NCBI RefSeq assembly: GCF_016802865.1
Contig: NZ_JAEVHM010000012.1
Location: 1-64,000 of the forward strand
Direction of reading: 5' to 3'
Origin: Micromonospora parastrephiae
GTDB lineage: Bacteria; Actinomycetota; Actinomycetes; Mycobacteriales; Micromonosporaceae
DNA length: 64,000 nucleotides
Every line of letters begins with the position of its first letter. Position 1 is the first letter of the stretch. Below are positions 27,801 to 35,513 of the stretch, in pieces. Made by a program: the position numbers and the translations under genes. Below the pieces are notes generated by a model that was given only the letters and a program-made list of their open reading frames with translations, had not been told where the DNA came from and ran no database searches.

Positions 27801-28818
27801 AGGCGTACACCCAGCGGTTGGTGGCGAAGTTCGGGTCCGCCTTGATGCCCTGTAGGCCCTCCTCGTCGCCGGTGTAGACCGGCAGGGTGGCGGCGACCTT
27901 GGTGTTGCCGGCGGCGTCGGTGTGCCGGATCACGCCGTTGCGGGAGGTGTGCAGCACGCCCCGGTCGGGCAGGACGGTGAGGCTCATCGGCTCGCCGGTC
28001 TCCGCAGCTCCCTTCGCCAGCTCCACCTGCTGGAAGTTGCTGGTGACGGTGGGCCCGCAGTCGGCGTCGACCGCGCCGGCCGCGGTCATGATGCCGCCGA
28101 GCAGGTGCTGACGGAAGGCCGCCTCGGTGTACGACGCGTCGGTGTGGCCGAGGCCCGTGTACCAGGCGCGCCCGCCGGAGTAGTTCTGGCACCAGGAGAT
28201 CGGGTGGTCGGAGCCCATGCTCCCGCCGGTGTAGGTGGTCTCGTCGAGGGTGGCCAGCACGTGCACGTTGCCCCGGGGGTTCGTGCGGTAGTTGTACAAC
28301 TCGTCGAACCGGCTCCACCGCTGCGGCAGTGTCCTGGTGGACGGGTGCACCTGGTCGGCGACCTTGACGGTGGCGGTCTGCTCGGCCGGGTGCGACGCGA
28401 AGTACGCGCCCACGAGGCCGCCGTACCAGGGCCAGTCGTACTCGGTGTCGGAGGCGGCGTGCACTCCCACGTATCCGCCGCCGCCCTGGATGTAGCGCTC
28501 GAACGCGGCCTGCTGGGCGGCGTTGAGCACGTCACCGGTGGTGGACAGCCAGATCACGGCGGCGAACCGGTCCAGGTTGGCGTCGGTGAACTGGGCCGCG
28601 TCCTCGGTGGTCTCGACGGTGAACCCGTTGGCGGCGCCGAGTTGCTGGATGGCGGTGATGCCGGGGGTGATGGATCCGTGCCGGAATCCGGCGGTCTTGC
28701 TGAACACCAGCACGGTGAACGGCGCGGCGCTGGCCGTGGGTGGCGCGGCGACGACGCCGCCCATCACGAGGATCGCGCTCAGCACGGCACCGAGCCACGA
28801 TCTCAGGGATCTGCGCAC
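24883..28818 (-). CDS. Secreted mosaic: ThuA domain, sugar-dehydrogenase propeller, PKD, CBM6, two F5/8 type C domains
   Basis: A 1311-residue extracellular protein. Signal peptide 1-31. ThuA-like glutamine-amidotransferase fold about 33-255 (VLVFSKTAGFRHGSI, FERYIQGGGGYVGVHAASDTEYDWPWY, SWCQNYSGGRAWYTGLGH). Soluble glucose/sorbosone-dehydrogenase (PQQ-type) propeller about 265-700 (LTVLPDRGVLHTSRNG, EEGLQGIKADPNF, RNPFRMSVDKATGVVYLGDYG, MDMEFGPDGALYVLDYGTGWF). PKD about 710-795, a linker domain, CBM6 about 890-1020 (YIDNNDWISFRPYNLTG), then two tandem F5/8C (CBM32-like) modules about 1035-1165 and 1180-1311 sharing DPQWI-x-VDLG. Start ATG 28818. ThuA-dehydrogenase fusions are known in actinobacteria; substrate is probably a polysaccharide-derived sugar. 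Confidence 0.92.
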   Translation of the reverse strand: MRRSLRSWLGAVLSAILVMGGVVAAPPTASAAPFTVLVFSKTAGFRHGSITPGITAIQQLGAANGFTVETTEDAAQFTDANLDRFAAVIWLSTTGDVLNAAQQAAFERYIQGGGGYVGVHAASDTEYDWPWYGGLVGAYFASHPAEQTATVKVADQVHPSTRTLPQRWSRFDELYNYRTNPRGNVHVLATLDETTYTGGSMGSDHPISWCQNYSGGRAWYTGLGHTDASYTEAAFRQHLLGGIMTAAGAVDADCGPTVTSNFQQVELAKGAAETGEPMSLTVLPDRGVLHTSRNGVIRHTDAAGNTKVAATLPVYTGDEEGLQGIKADPNFATNRWVYAYFAPPLSTPGGGAPATGTPADFAVWDGVNRLARFTVNPDNTINLASETLILNVPTSRGMCCHVGGDMDFDAAGNLYLSTGDDTNPFDSAGFTPIDERAGRNPAFDAQRTSANSNDLRGKVLRIKPGAAGGYTIPAGNMFAPGTARTRPEIYAMGFRNPFRMSVDKATGVVYLGDYGPDAGTADPNRGPAGNVEFARIDRPGFYGWPYCTARNDAYNDYTFPSGPSGPKFDCAGGPVNNSPNNTGITQLPPAIPAWLPYGGSGSPPEFTGGGLSPMGGPVYRYDPNNTSDVAFPEYYDGTYFAGEFGRRWIKNIKLDAAGQPLKINPFPWTGTQVMDMEFGPDGALYVLDYGTGWFNGDANSALYRIEYAREGRAPVAVVSATPTSGTAPLTVAFSSAGTLDPDGDPFTYAWDFDNNGTTDSTAPNPSFTYTTNGTRSPTLTVRDTTGKTGTASVVVTVGNSAPVVTVNTPLNGQTFAFGDAVPFSVTVTDAQDGAINCARVKVNYVLGHDSHGHQLGSVQGCTGVIRTSADGEHDTAANIFGIIDAEYTDLGGGGQPPLTTHTQAVLQPRVRQAEHFGDSSGVQIVAGAAGHGGAAVGYIDNNDWISFRPYNLTGVQSFSARVGAPAGGGGTLELRVDSPTGPLVGSATVVPTGGYANFATVTGGVTAPTGTRTLFLVFKGTGPWFDIDEFTLSGSPGGPGPDPNPPGANLAQGKPARASSFEGAFVAANAFDGVLSTRWGSSFGDPQWIDVDLGATYDINRVKLTWEAAYGSGYQIQTSTDGVTFTPIRTVTGGDGGVDDLTGLSGSGRYVRLTGTTRGTAWGYSLFELEVYGGTGGPTGPPGGNLLLNKPTSTSSSEGADVTGAQAVDGNLGTRWSSTFSDPQWIRVDLGSPTAIGRVKLSWEAAYSSAYQIQTSNDGTTWTTVKTVTGADGGVDEHTALGANGRYLRIHGTARGTGYGHSLWELEAYTS

Positions 28819-28940
28819 GGTCGGGTCCTTTCGCGGTGCGGGGACGGCGTGCGCCGATCACGCCAGGCGGTGGTGAACGATGGATGCGAATGCATCGTTG
28901 CGGTTGGATCACGGGCGCGTCAAGCGTTCTCCCATCATCC

Positions 28941-28957
28941 GTGAGAGCGTTATCTCC
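28941..28957. promoter_or_regulatory. Candidate LacI-type operator GTGAGAGCGTTATCTCC
   Basis: The inner 14 bases GAGAGCGTTATCTC (28943-28956) have 4-bp inverted GAGA/TCTC arms around a central GC/GT. It lies 122 bases upstream of the large ThuA-dehydrogenase gene. Weaker than the sites at 7950 and 58005. The 28819-29042 interval holds nothing else recognisable. Confidence 0.4.
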
Positions 28958-29042
28958 GCAGGTCAGGGCCGACCAGCTAAGGCAAGATCGAATTACGGTT
29001 TTCCGCCGGTCGAACAAGCGCGCCCGGCCCTACGATGTGCCC

Positions 29043-29597
29043 ATGGAGGTCATCAGGGACGGGCGACGCTGGCGGATCGGCACGGCCGGCGACGTCGCCT
29101 GGCTCGCTGACCGAACGACGCACGGCCTCTCGATCACCACCGCCGTCCCGCCGGTCTTCGACGCCTACGCGACCTGCCATCCGCCCGCGGGCGTCGGCTT
29201 CGAGGTGCACGAGAGGGCGCTGGTCGACGAACTCGCCCGACACACGCCCGAGCAGACCTGGTGGCTGGGTTACCTCGACACCGGTGCACACGACATCGTC
29301 TTTCCCGACGCCCCGAAGGTGCACCTCTACGCCGGCTGGCCCTACGTGCTGGTCGAAGCCGGTCCCGAACAGGCGCTCACCTGGCGTACCGGCCACATGC
29401 GCGGCGACGGCCCGCTGCCCGACCTGATGTTTCCCGCGGACCACTGCTGGCTCGTCTCGGCGCTCTGGGACGACACCTGGACCGACCTCGGTGGCCCCGC
29501 CGCCCTGATCAGCGCCCTGCACCGCAACCCGCTGGTCAACGCCCACCCCGTCGGCCCCGACGAGGACGCCCTCCCGCCGGGTCTGACGCGCGAATAA
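29043..29597 (+). CDS. Conserved hypothetical protein
   Basis: A 184-residue soluble protein from ATG 29043 (MEVIRDGRRWRIGTAGDVAWLADR). No signal peptide or membrane helix. Recognisable stretches are TTAVPPVFDAYATCHPP, EQTWWLGYLDTGAHDIVFPDAPKVHLYAGWPYVLVEAGPEQALTWR, DLMFPADHCWLVSALWDDTWTDLGG and a Pro/Asp-rich end. The aromatic, acidic pattern recurs in actinobacterial conserved hypotheticals, apparently immunity- or SMI1-like in flavour, but I cannot assign a family. A single-gene unit between divergent and unrelated neighbours. Confidence 0.85.
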   Translation: MEVIRDGRRWRIGTAGDVAWLADRTTHGLSITTAVPPVFDAYATCHPPAGVGFEVHERALVDELARHTPEQTWWLGYLDTGAHDIVFPDAPKVHLYAGWPYVLVEAGPEQALTWRTGHMRGDGPLPDLMFPADHCWLVSALWDDTWTDLGGPAALISALHRNPLVNAHPVGPDEDALPPGLTRE

Positions 29598-29757
29598 CGC
29601 ATCCGTCGACGCCGCTCGGCACCGCGACGGGGCGACAGTCCACCGCGCCGCGACGACGTCCCCGGAACGACACTGAGGCTCGACAGTGGACAGCACGGAG
29701 GTACGATCCCGCATCTGGTGTACGTAAGTCCGTCGAACCCCTCGATAGGAGCCTGGC

Positions 29758-30555
29758 ATGGCCGGCCCGGATGCCGAACTCGCCGCGAAGCTTCAGCCCG
29801 ACGTGCCCCACGCCGCACGGATCTGGAACTACTGGATGGGCGGCAAGGACAACTTCCAGTCCGACCGGGCGGCCGGCGACGCCGTGGCCGAGGTCTACCC
29901 GGAGATCGTCGTCATGGCGCAGCAGTCCCGGGTGTTCCTGGTGCGGGCCGTACGATATCTGGCCGCCGAGGCGGGCATCCGGCAGTTCCTGGACATCGGT
30001 ACCGGCCTGCCCACCATGCAGAACACGCACGCGGTCGCGCAGGCGATCGCGCCCGATTCGCGGATCGTCTACGTGGACAACGACCCGATGGTCCTCGTGC
30101 ACGCGCGGGCGCTGCTGTCCAGTGCGACGTCGGAGGGCGTCACCACCTACGTGCCCGCCGACTACCACGACCCGGAGAAGATCCTCGCCGAGGCGGCGCG
30201 GACTCTCGACTTCAACCAGCCGATCGCCGTCATGTGCATGGGCGTGATGGGCTACGAACCGGACCTGGACGTGGTCCGCTCGATCGTCGGGCGGACGATG
30301 GACGCGACCGCCTCCGGCAGCCACCTGGTGCTCTGGGACGGCACCAACACCAGCCCGGAGGTGGTCTCCGGCGCCGAGCGGCTGGCGGAGAACGGCGGTG
30401 TGCCGTACATCCTGCGCAGCCCGGAGGATCTCGCCAGCTGCTTCTCCGGTTTGACGATGGTCGAGCCCGGCCTGGTGCCGATCCCGCTGTGGCGCCCGGA
30501 GATCGCCGACGCGAAGGGCATCGACGCGTACGGCGCGGTGGCCCGCAAGCCCTGA
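29758..30555 (+). CDS. DUF574-family S-adenosylmethionine-dependent methyltransferase
   Basis: This 265-residue protein has the actinobacterial DUF574 (PF04672) pattern: HAARIWNYWMGGKDNFQSDRAAGD (residues 17-40), SRVFLVRAVRYLAAEAGIRQFLDIGTGLPT (SAM-binding loop), RIVYVDNDPMVLVHARALL (acidic loop), DFNQPIAVMCMGVMGY, and a C-terminal GLVPIPLWRP. The family is greatly expanded in Streptomyces and Micromonosporaceae; substrates are mostly unknown. ATG 29758 follows TAGGAGCC. Transcribed alone and ended by the hairpin at 30567. Confidence 0.94.
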   Translation: MAGPDAELAAKLQPDVPHAARIWNYWMGGKDNFQSDRAAGDAVAEVYPEIVVMAQQSRVFLVRAVRYLAAEAGIRQFLDIGTGLPTMQNTHAVAQAIAPDSRIVYVDNDPMVLVHARALLSSATSEGVTTYVPADYHDPEKILAEAARTLDFNQPIAVMCMGVMGYEPDLDVVRSIVGRTMDATASGSHLVLWDGTNTSPEVVSGAERLAENGGVPYILRSPEDLASCFSGLTMVEPGLVPIPLWRPEIADAKGIDAYGAVARKP

Positions 30556-30566
30556 CCGACGTGCTG

Positions 30567-30603
30567 CCGCCCCGCTTCCGCCACGACTGCGGGAGCGGGG
30601 CGG
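30567..30603. terminator. Bidirectional hairpin terminator
   Basis: Ten-bp stem CCGCCCCGCT/AGCGGGGCGG (30567-30576 with 30594-30603), between the convergent methyltransferase (ends 30555) and CBM2 protein (ends 30611). Confidence 0.82.
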
Positions 30604-30610
30604 TCGTCGT

Positions 30611-31342
30611 TCACCGGTTACACGCCAGCGTCAGCCCGTCGGGCACCGCACTGCTCGACACGAGCAGGCCGAACGTCGTCGCGGCGCCGGGCGCCAGCGT
30701 CCCGTTGTACGACGCGTTGCCCACTGTGACATCGACGCCGGCCGTCGTGGCCACGCCGCACCAGACCGTCTGGAGGCGCTCGTCCCCGGACCAGCGCCAG
30801 GCGACCCGCCACGTGTCGATCGGCTCCGTGCCGGTGTTGCGGACGGTGGCCGTGGCGACGAAACCGCTGCCCCAGCGGGCGTCGATGGTGGCCGTCGCAC
30901 GGCAGGCCACCGGAGCCAGGGTGCGCGCCGGTCCACCGACGATGTACGGATCGCGGCGACCCTCGACGTCGCTGAACCGGTACCAGTACTCCGTGTCGGG
31001 CGTCAGCCGATCAATGGTCACGGTCCCGTTGGGCTCCGGCCCGGAGACCGCCTCGGCCACCGGATTCAGCCACTTCACGGCGTCGTCCCGGCTGGCGAAG
31101 AGCCTGATGGTCATCGGCGGGTCGTAGCCGCAGGGCGGCCGGAAGAATATCGAGTACGAGATGGTCAGGCTCGTGGTGGTGGTCCCGGTCAGGCTGGCGG
31201 TGATCGGCAGCGCTGGCGGGCACACCGGTGTCGGCGTGACCGACGGCGTCGGCGTGGACGCTGGTGTCGTCTCGGCGGCGCTGCTCGTCGGTGTCCAGGC
31301 GGCCAGCGCCATGGTCGTGACAGCGAGGATCATGCGGAGCAT
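30611..31342 (-). CDS. Secreted FN3-CBM2 protein without a catalytic domain
   Basis: A 243-residue exported protein. Signal peptide about residues 1-23 (MLRMILAVTTMALAAWTPTSSAA), a Thr/Pro-rich linker (TTPASTPTPSVTPTPV), a fibronectin-III-like domain (about 45-140; ITASLTGTTTTSLTISYSIF...TPDTEYWYRFSD), then a CBM2-like module (about 147-243; ATIDARWGSGFVATATVRNTGTEPIDTWRVAWRWSGDERLQTVW...GNASYNGTLAPGAATTFGLLVS). Two Cys near the CBM ends suggest the usual disulfide. No enzyme domain is present, so it probably binds insoluble polysaccharide as an accessory protein. Confidence 0.85.
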   Translation of the reverse strand: MLRMILAVTTMALAAWTPTSSAAETTPASTPTPSVTPTPVCPPALPITASLTGTTTTSLTISYSIFFRPPCGYDPPMTIRLFASRDDAVKWLNPVAEAVSGPEPNGTVTIDRLTPDTEYWYRFSDVEGRRDPYIVGGPARTLAPVACRATATIDARWGSGFVATATVRNTGTEPIDTWRVAWRWSGDERLQTVWCGVATTAGVDVTVGNASYNGTLAPGAATTFGLLVSSSAVPDGLTLACNR

Positions 31343-31659
31343 CGGTACCTCCGGGGGTTACCGGGCACCGACGACCGAGCTGGTGTCCGGTGCCGCACAC
31401 GGGTTTCCGGCCGCCGACGAGGACTGCCCGGCACGGGTGGCATGACCACCTCGCGCGTCCCGTGGGCCGGAGAAGATGTGGTGTGCGCTGGCTCCCGAGC
31501 ACGACCGAACCACAGCATGGCATTCGACCAGCATCGATACAAGGCCGTCGCGGTCCTGTCGAGGACCGTCCGTCTTCTCTTCGCCCGACGGACACGCGGC
31601 GGGCGCCCGAGCCGAGAATTATCCATTGCGATCTATCGGCTCGGACACGGGAGCACACC
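31343..31659. other. 317-bp divergent intergenic region
   Basis: Lies between the minus-strand CBM2 protein and the plus-strand secreted protein. No frame with family similarity, no strong hairpin and no clear operator was seen. It presumably holds the two promoters; the AT-richer patch GAATTATCCATTGCG at 31616-31630 is the best candidate for a promoter element. Confidence 0.45.
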
Positions 31660-32733
31660 ATGCTCGACGACAGCAGCATCTTCCGGCGATCCCGGGTGGC
31701 GAGGGCACTGACCGCGGCGGGTGCCGCGGCCGTGCTGGTGGCCGCCCAACTCGCGGCGCCGACGCCCGCCGGGGCGGCCGTCAGCAGGGCGGATCTCGCC
31801 CTGCGCTGGGCGCCCATCCACTACCAGGACGTCGACGCCACCGGCTCCCACGCGCTGGGCGGCCAGTCCGACTACATCACCAGGGTCGACTTCGACGGCG
31901 ACCTGGCCGGGCGCAACAACTGGGACCGGGCCGGGCAGAGCGGCACCTCGCTCGCCGCGCACGCCTACTACTCCGTCGTCGAGACGAGCAGCCACTGGTA
32001 CATCACGTACCTGTTCTTCCACCCTCGGGACTGGACCGACCACCCGCTCTTCGAGACCGAACACGAGAACGACGGCGAGGGCGTCCTGTTCACGATCGAG
32101 CGCGACGGTTCGGCGTACGGGGTCCTGCGCGCGGCGGTCACCGTCGCGCACAGCGACTTCTTTTCGTACACGCCTGCCGGCAGCACGTGGACCAGCGGCC
32201 GCGAGAGCGTCGACGGCACGCTGCAGCTCCAGGCGTCGCCGCATGACACGTTCCAGCATCCGGTCACCGCGCAGGAGGCGCAGGGCCACGGCCTGAAGGC
32301 CTACCCGCAGTTCGCCATCAACGGCGACGGCGTCGTCTACTACCCGTCGACGGTCGCCGAGACGCCGAGCGACGGCAACGACCGGGACGTGCGGTACCAG
32401 CTGATCGACATCTTCGCCGCCGGCGGCCTGTGGGCGCAGCGCGCCAACGCGAGCCTCTTCGCCGGGCTCGGCACGTTCGCTGGTGACACCTCCGGCGACT
32501 GCGGCGTCGGCACCTGGAGCTGCTCGACCAACTCGGCCAACGCGCCCTGGGGCTGGGACGACGGCAACGACGTGCCGGCGCGTGGGGAACTGGCCAGCGA
32601 CCCGGCGAAGCTGTCCGCCGAGTACTTCACGATTCCGGCGGGCCTGGCACGTACCTACAGCCACAACCCGTACGCCGGGGCCGCGGCGGCGCTCGCCGAG
32701 GCGTCGAGGACCGCACCGCCGATCGTCGACTGA
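31660..32733 (+). CDS. Secreted protein of unknown function
   Basis: A 357-residue exported protein from ATG 31660. Signal peptide about 1-39 (RRSRVARALTAAGAAAVLVAAQLAAPTPAGAA). The mature domain starts LRWAPIHYQDVDATGSHALGGQSDYITRVDFDGD and contains SSHWYITYLFFHPRDW, FETEHENDGEGVLFTIERDGS, FQHPVTAQEAQGHGLKAYPQF and YQLIDIFAAGGLW. The conserved HE-x-D-x-EG motif and aromatic beta-strands recall VPS62/NPP1-like fungal and bacterial secreted beta-sandwich proteins (weak inference). Two nearby Cys (GDCGVGTWSC) may form a disulfide. No catalytic assignment can be made. Confidence 0.82.
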   Translation: MLDDSSIFRRSRVARALTAAGAAAVLVAAQLAAPTPAGAAVSRADLALRWAPIHYQDVDATGSHALGGQSDYITRVDFDGDLAGRNNWDRAGQSGTSLAAHAYYSVVETSSHWYITYLFFHPRDWTDHPLFETEHENDGEGVLFTIERDGSAYGVLRAAVTVAHSDFFSYTPAGSTWTSGRESVDGTLQLQASPHDTFQHPVTAQEAQGHGLKAYPQFAINGDGVVYYPSTVAETPSDGNDRDVRYQLIDIFAAGGLWAQRANASLFAGLGTFAGDTSGDCGVGTWSCSTNSANAPWGWDDGNDVPARGELASDPAKLSAEYFTIPAGLARTYSHNPYAGAAAALAEASRTAPPIVD

Positions 32734-32743
32734 TCGAGGCACA

Positions 32744-32778
32744 GGCGCGCGGTCGGCCCGAGGAGCCGGCCGCGCGCC
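32744..32778. terminator. Hairpin terminator
   Basis: Thirteen-bp stem (32744-32756 with 32766-32778, one G-T pair), nine-base loop, 10 bases after the secreted-protein gene. Confidence 0.83.
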
Positions 32779-32886
32779 GACGTGCCGTCATCGGCAGCAG
32801 ATGTTGTCGGGGGCTGCGGTTAGCGTGTGGTCACTGTCGCCGCGCCGGCCATGTCGGGCCGGTAGTTGACCCCCTCGGAGGCCCCC

Positions 32887-34305
32887 ATGTCCCAGGAGAC
32901 GACCTACCTCGAACTGTCCGAAGTGGACGGTGCACACAAGTTCTACGAGGTCGTCGTCGACGACACCACGCTGACCGTGCGCTACGGCCGGATCGGTGAC
33001 CAGGGGCAGGTCAAGACGAGCGCCTATCCGGACAACGCCCGTGCCCGCGCGGCGGCGGCGAAGAAGATCGGGGAAAAGGTCCGCAAGGGGTACGCCCCGG
33101 CCGTCCCCGGCGTCCGGCAGAAGCGCAGCGTCTCCCGGCGGCAGATCGTCAGCACCCGCTCCACGGCACACATCGCCCCGGTGCTCTGGCGCTACGACTC
33201 CGGCGCTCCCGCCTTCGGCATCTTCGTCGACGGTGAGCACTGCATGGTCGGCAACGAGCACGGGGTGATCACCACCCTCGGGCACGACGCCCAGGTGCGC
33301 GGCCAGGTGCGCCTCCCCGACGGGGTGAAGTGCATCGTCGCCGACGACGCCTGGATCTACGCCGGCTGCGACGACGGCAACGTCTACGACCTCTCCGGCA
33401 AGGTGCCCCGGGTCGCGTACGCGATCGCCCCGGAGATCGACATCTACTGGCTGGACATCCACGACGGCGTCCTCGGCGTCTCCGACGCCGACGGCGGGAT
33501 CGCGGCCATCGACCACGAGGACGAGTTCCTGTGGCGTCGGCCCGGGCGGGGGCGCTCGGCCTGGATGGTGCGCTGCGACGCCGACGCGCTCTACCACGGC
33601 CACTCGCAGGGGGTGACCGGCTACGACTGGCGCACCGGCCGCGAGCTGTGGCACACGAGGACCGGTTCGGTGCTGTTCGGTTGGCAGGAACGCGGCAGCG
33701 TGTTCGCCGGGACGGGCACCCGCGAGGTGGTGCGGCTGGCCAAGGACGGCCGGGCCGAACGCAGCTACCGGTGCGACGCCCCGGTCTTCTCCTGCGCGAC
33801 GGCGGAGGGCGGCGAGTACGTCTTCGCCGGCGACAGCCAGTCCTCGATCTACTGCTTCGACGCCGCCGGCACCCGACTGTGGAAGCTCGGCACCGGCTGC
33901 GGATCGGCGTACTCGATGCAGTATCACGACGGTCGCCTCTACGTGGTGACCACCGGCGGCCACCTAGCCTGCATCGACGCCAGCGAGCCCGCGATCCGTG
34001 CGGCCCAGGTCGGCGACGTGCCGCAGGTCCGCGACATCAAGGCGCCCCGCGAGGCGCCGCGCACCGTGCAGCCGACGGTCGTCGAGGTGACCGGTGACAC
34101 GGGCGCGGGTGTGGTGGTGCAGTGCCTGGACGACCGGGGGCGACTCCGGGTGCAGGTGGTGTCCGACGGCTACCGACGGGACTGGTCCGTGCAGTTCCCC
34201 AAGGGCATCCGCGAGCCGGGCGCCCGCTACCTGGTGACGGAGGTCCGCGAGTCCGGCCGTGGCGGGTTCTACCGGGCGTACGGCGATATCCGCCGGCTGC
34301 GCTGA
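32887..34305 (+). CDS. WGR domain fused to a PQQ-like beta-propeller
   Basis: A 472-residue cytoplasmic protein. ATG 32887 sits right after CTCGGAGG. Residues 1-75 form a WGR domain (TTYLELSEVDGAHKFYEVVVDDTTLTVRYGRIGDQGQVKTSAY), the module found in poly(ADP-ribose) polymerases and some bacterial DNA-repair proteins, where it binds DNA. Residues about 90-400 are a propeller made of repeats such as GIFVDGEHCMVGNEHGVITTL, WIYAGCDDGNVYDL, LYHGHSQGVTGYDWRTGRELW, VFAGDSQSSIYCFDAAGTRLWKL and LYVVTTGGHLACIDA. The C-terminus (400-472) is a further small domain. WGR-propeller fusions occur in actinobacteria and Myxococcales; their role is unknown. Confidence 0.9.
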   Translation: MSQETTYLELSEVDGAHKFYEVVVDDTTLTVRYGRIGDQGQVKTSAYPDNARARAAAAKKIGEKVRKGYAPAVPGVRQKRSVSRRQIVSTRSTAHIAPVLWRYDSGAPAFGIFVDGEHCMVGNEHGVITTLGHDAQVRGQVRLPDGVKCIVADDAWIYAGCDDGNVYDLSGKVPRVAYAIAPEIDIYWLDIHDGVLGVSDADGGIAAIDHEDEFLWRRPGRGRSAWMVRCDADALYHGHSQGVTGYDWRTGRELWHTRTGSVLFGWQERGSVFAGTGTREVVRLAKDGRAERSYRCDAPVFSCATAEGGEYVFAGDSQSSIYCFDAAGTRLWKLGTGCGSAYSMQYHDGRLYVVTTGGHLACIDASEPAIRAAQVGDVPQVRDIKAPREAPRTVQPTVVEVTGDTGAGVVVQCLDDRGRLRVQVVSDGYRRDWSVQFPKGIREPGARYLVTEVRESGRGGFYRAYGDIRRLR

Positions 34306-34407
34306 ACCCGCTGCCGCCCGCCGGTCACCACGCGCCCCGCCGTACACAATCGGGTTGTTCCGTGCGGGTGCGCGGACGACCATGGTCGGCATGGCGGGAG
34401 CTGGGGT

Positions 34408-35421
34408 GTGAGATCGCCACTTCAGGGCGGACTACCGCCGAGGGGTGCGGTGGTTGGCACCGTCGTGGAGATCGCCTGCGACGAGTCGGGATTCTCCGGT
34501 ACCAACCTGCTGCACTCGACCGCCCCGGTGATCACGCACGCGAGCGTCGACCTGGTCGTCGACGAGGCCGTCGCGCTCATCACCGCGCTGCGGTCCGGGT
34601 TCCGGTTCTCGCCGCACGAGCTCAAGTCCGGGCACTTCCTGCGCCGCTCCGGTGCGGATGAAGCCCTGGAGTGGTTCCTGGCGGCGTTGACGGGCCGCGC
34701 GCACGTCCACCTGATCGACAAGGAGTTCTTCCTCGTCACCCGGATCGTCGACTTCCTGCTGGCCGAGCCGTCGTACGCGGCTGGCACCCGACTGGCCCAC
34801 GACAACCGTCCGGCTGCTCTCGCCCTGCACGAGGCCGGACGCTCGGCCGGGAGTGACTGGGGTGCCTTCCTGGCGGCGTTCGTCGATCTCGTCCGGATGA
34901 AGCGGCGGCTTCCGGTTCACCGGACGGTGCGGCGGTTCTTCCAGGCCCGGGACGCGCTGCTGCGACACCGGCTCGGCGCGGCGGCGGATGCCGTCCTCGA
35001 CGGGCTCAGCCCGGGGCAGGTGAAGGCCGTGGTGGCCAGGCTCGACGGTGACGACCGGTCGGTCCCCCCACCGCTGGAACCGCTGCTGCCGGCGCTGGCG
35101 GAGACGGTCCTGTACTGGAGCGGCGGCCACCGGCAGGTGCTGGTGACGCACGACGAGCAGAGCGCCCTGACGGCCGACCGGTTGACCCGCCTCCAGCGCA
35201 CGTTGGCCGACGCGTCGGCGGCAGATGCCGACGGGGTTGGGGCCCTGCCGTACGGAGTGTCACCCCTGGCCGGACTCGTGATGGTCGACTCCCGCGACGA
35301 TCCGCGCGTCCAGGTCGCGGACCTCCTCGCGGGGGTGGCCCGGCGGATGCCGGGAATCATCGACGACGCGCTACGTCAGCCACCGCCGACCGCGACGCCA
35401 TTGCGCGGTCCCGAAGGGTGA
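34408..35421 (+). CDS. DUF3800-like protein (RNase H-like fold)
   Basis: A 337-residue soluble protein. DUF3800 proteins begin with a DESG motif and end with a Q-x-AD-x-x-AG motif, both visible here: VEIACDESGFSGTN (about residue 20) and DDPRVQVADLLAGVARR (about 305-320). The acidic residues are those expected of an RNase H-like nuclease site. Other features are HELKSGHFLRR and AHVHLIDKEFFLVTRIVDFLL. The start is uncertain: GTG 34408 (after GGAGCTGGGGT) or GTG 34450 (after GAGGGGTGCG), the latter trimming 14 residues. Function unknown; sometimes linked to phage or defence islands, but the neighbours here do not suggest that. Confidence 0.8.
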   Translation: MRSPLQGGLPPRGAVVGTVVEIACDESGFSGTNLLHSTAPVITHASVDLVVDEAVALITALRSGFRFSPHELKSGHFLRRSGADEALEWFLAALTGRAHVHLIDKEFFLVTRIVDFLLAEPSYAAGTRLAHDNRPAALALHEAGRSAGSDWGAFLAAFVDLVRMKRRLPVHRTVRRFFQARDALLRHRLGAAADAVLDGLSPGQVKAVVARLDGDDRSVPPPLEPLLPALAETVLYWSGGHRQVLVTHDEQSALTADRLTRLQRTLADASAADADGVGALPYGVSPLAGLVMVDSRDDPRVQVADLLAGVARRMPGIIDDALRQPPPTATPLRGPEG

Positions 35422-35513
35422 CGCTCACGACGTGGCGAGGGCGTGGAGCGCTTCGGTGGTCACCGGGACATGTCGCACCCCGATCGGGTCCCGTCGACCG
35501 TAGTGTCACCGGC

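Noticed and set aside
26026-27855. 609-codon plus-strand frame, and similar long ones at 5174-7093, 13697-15400, 41364-43406 and 52437-54248
   Set aside because: All lie opposite well-supported minus-strand genes and have no recognisable domain or ribosome site.
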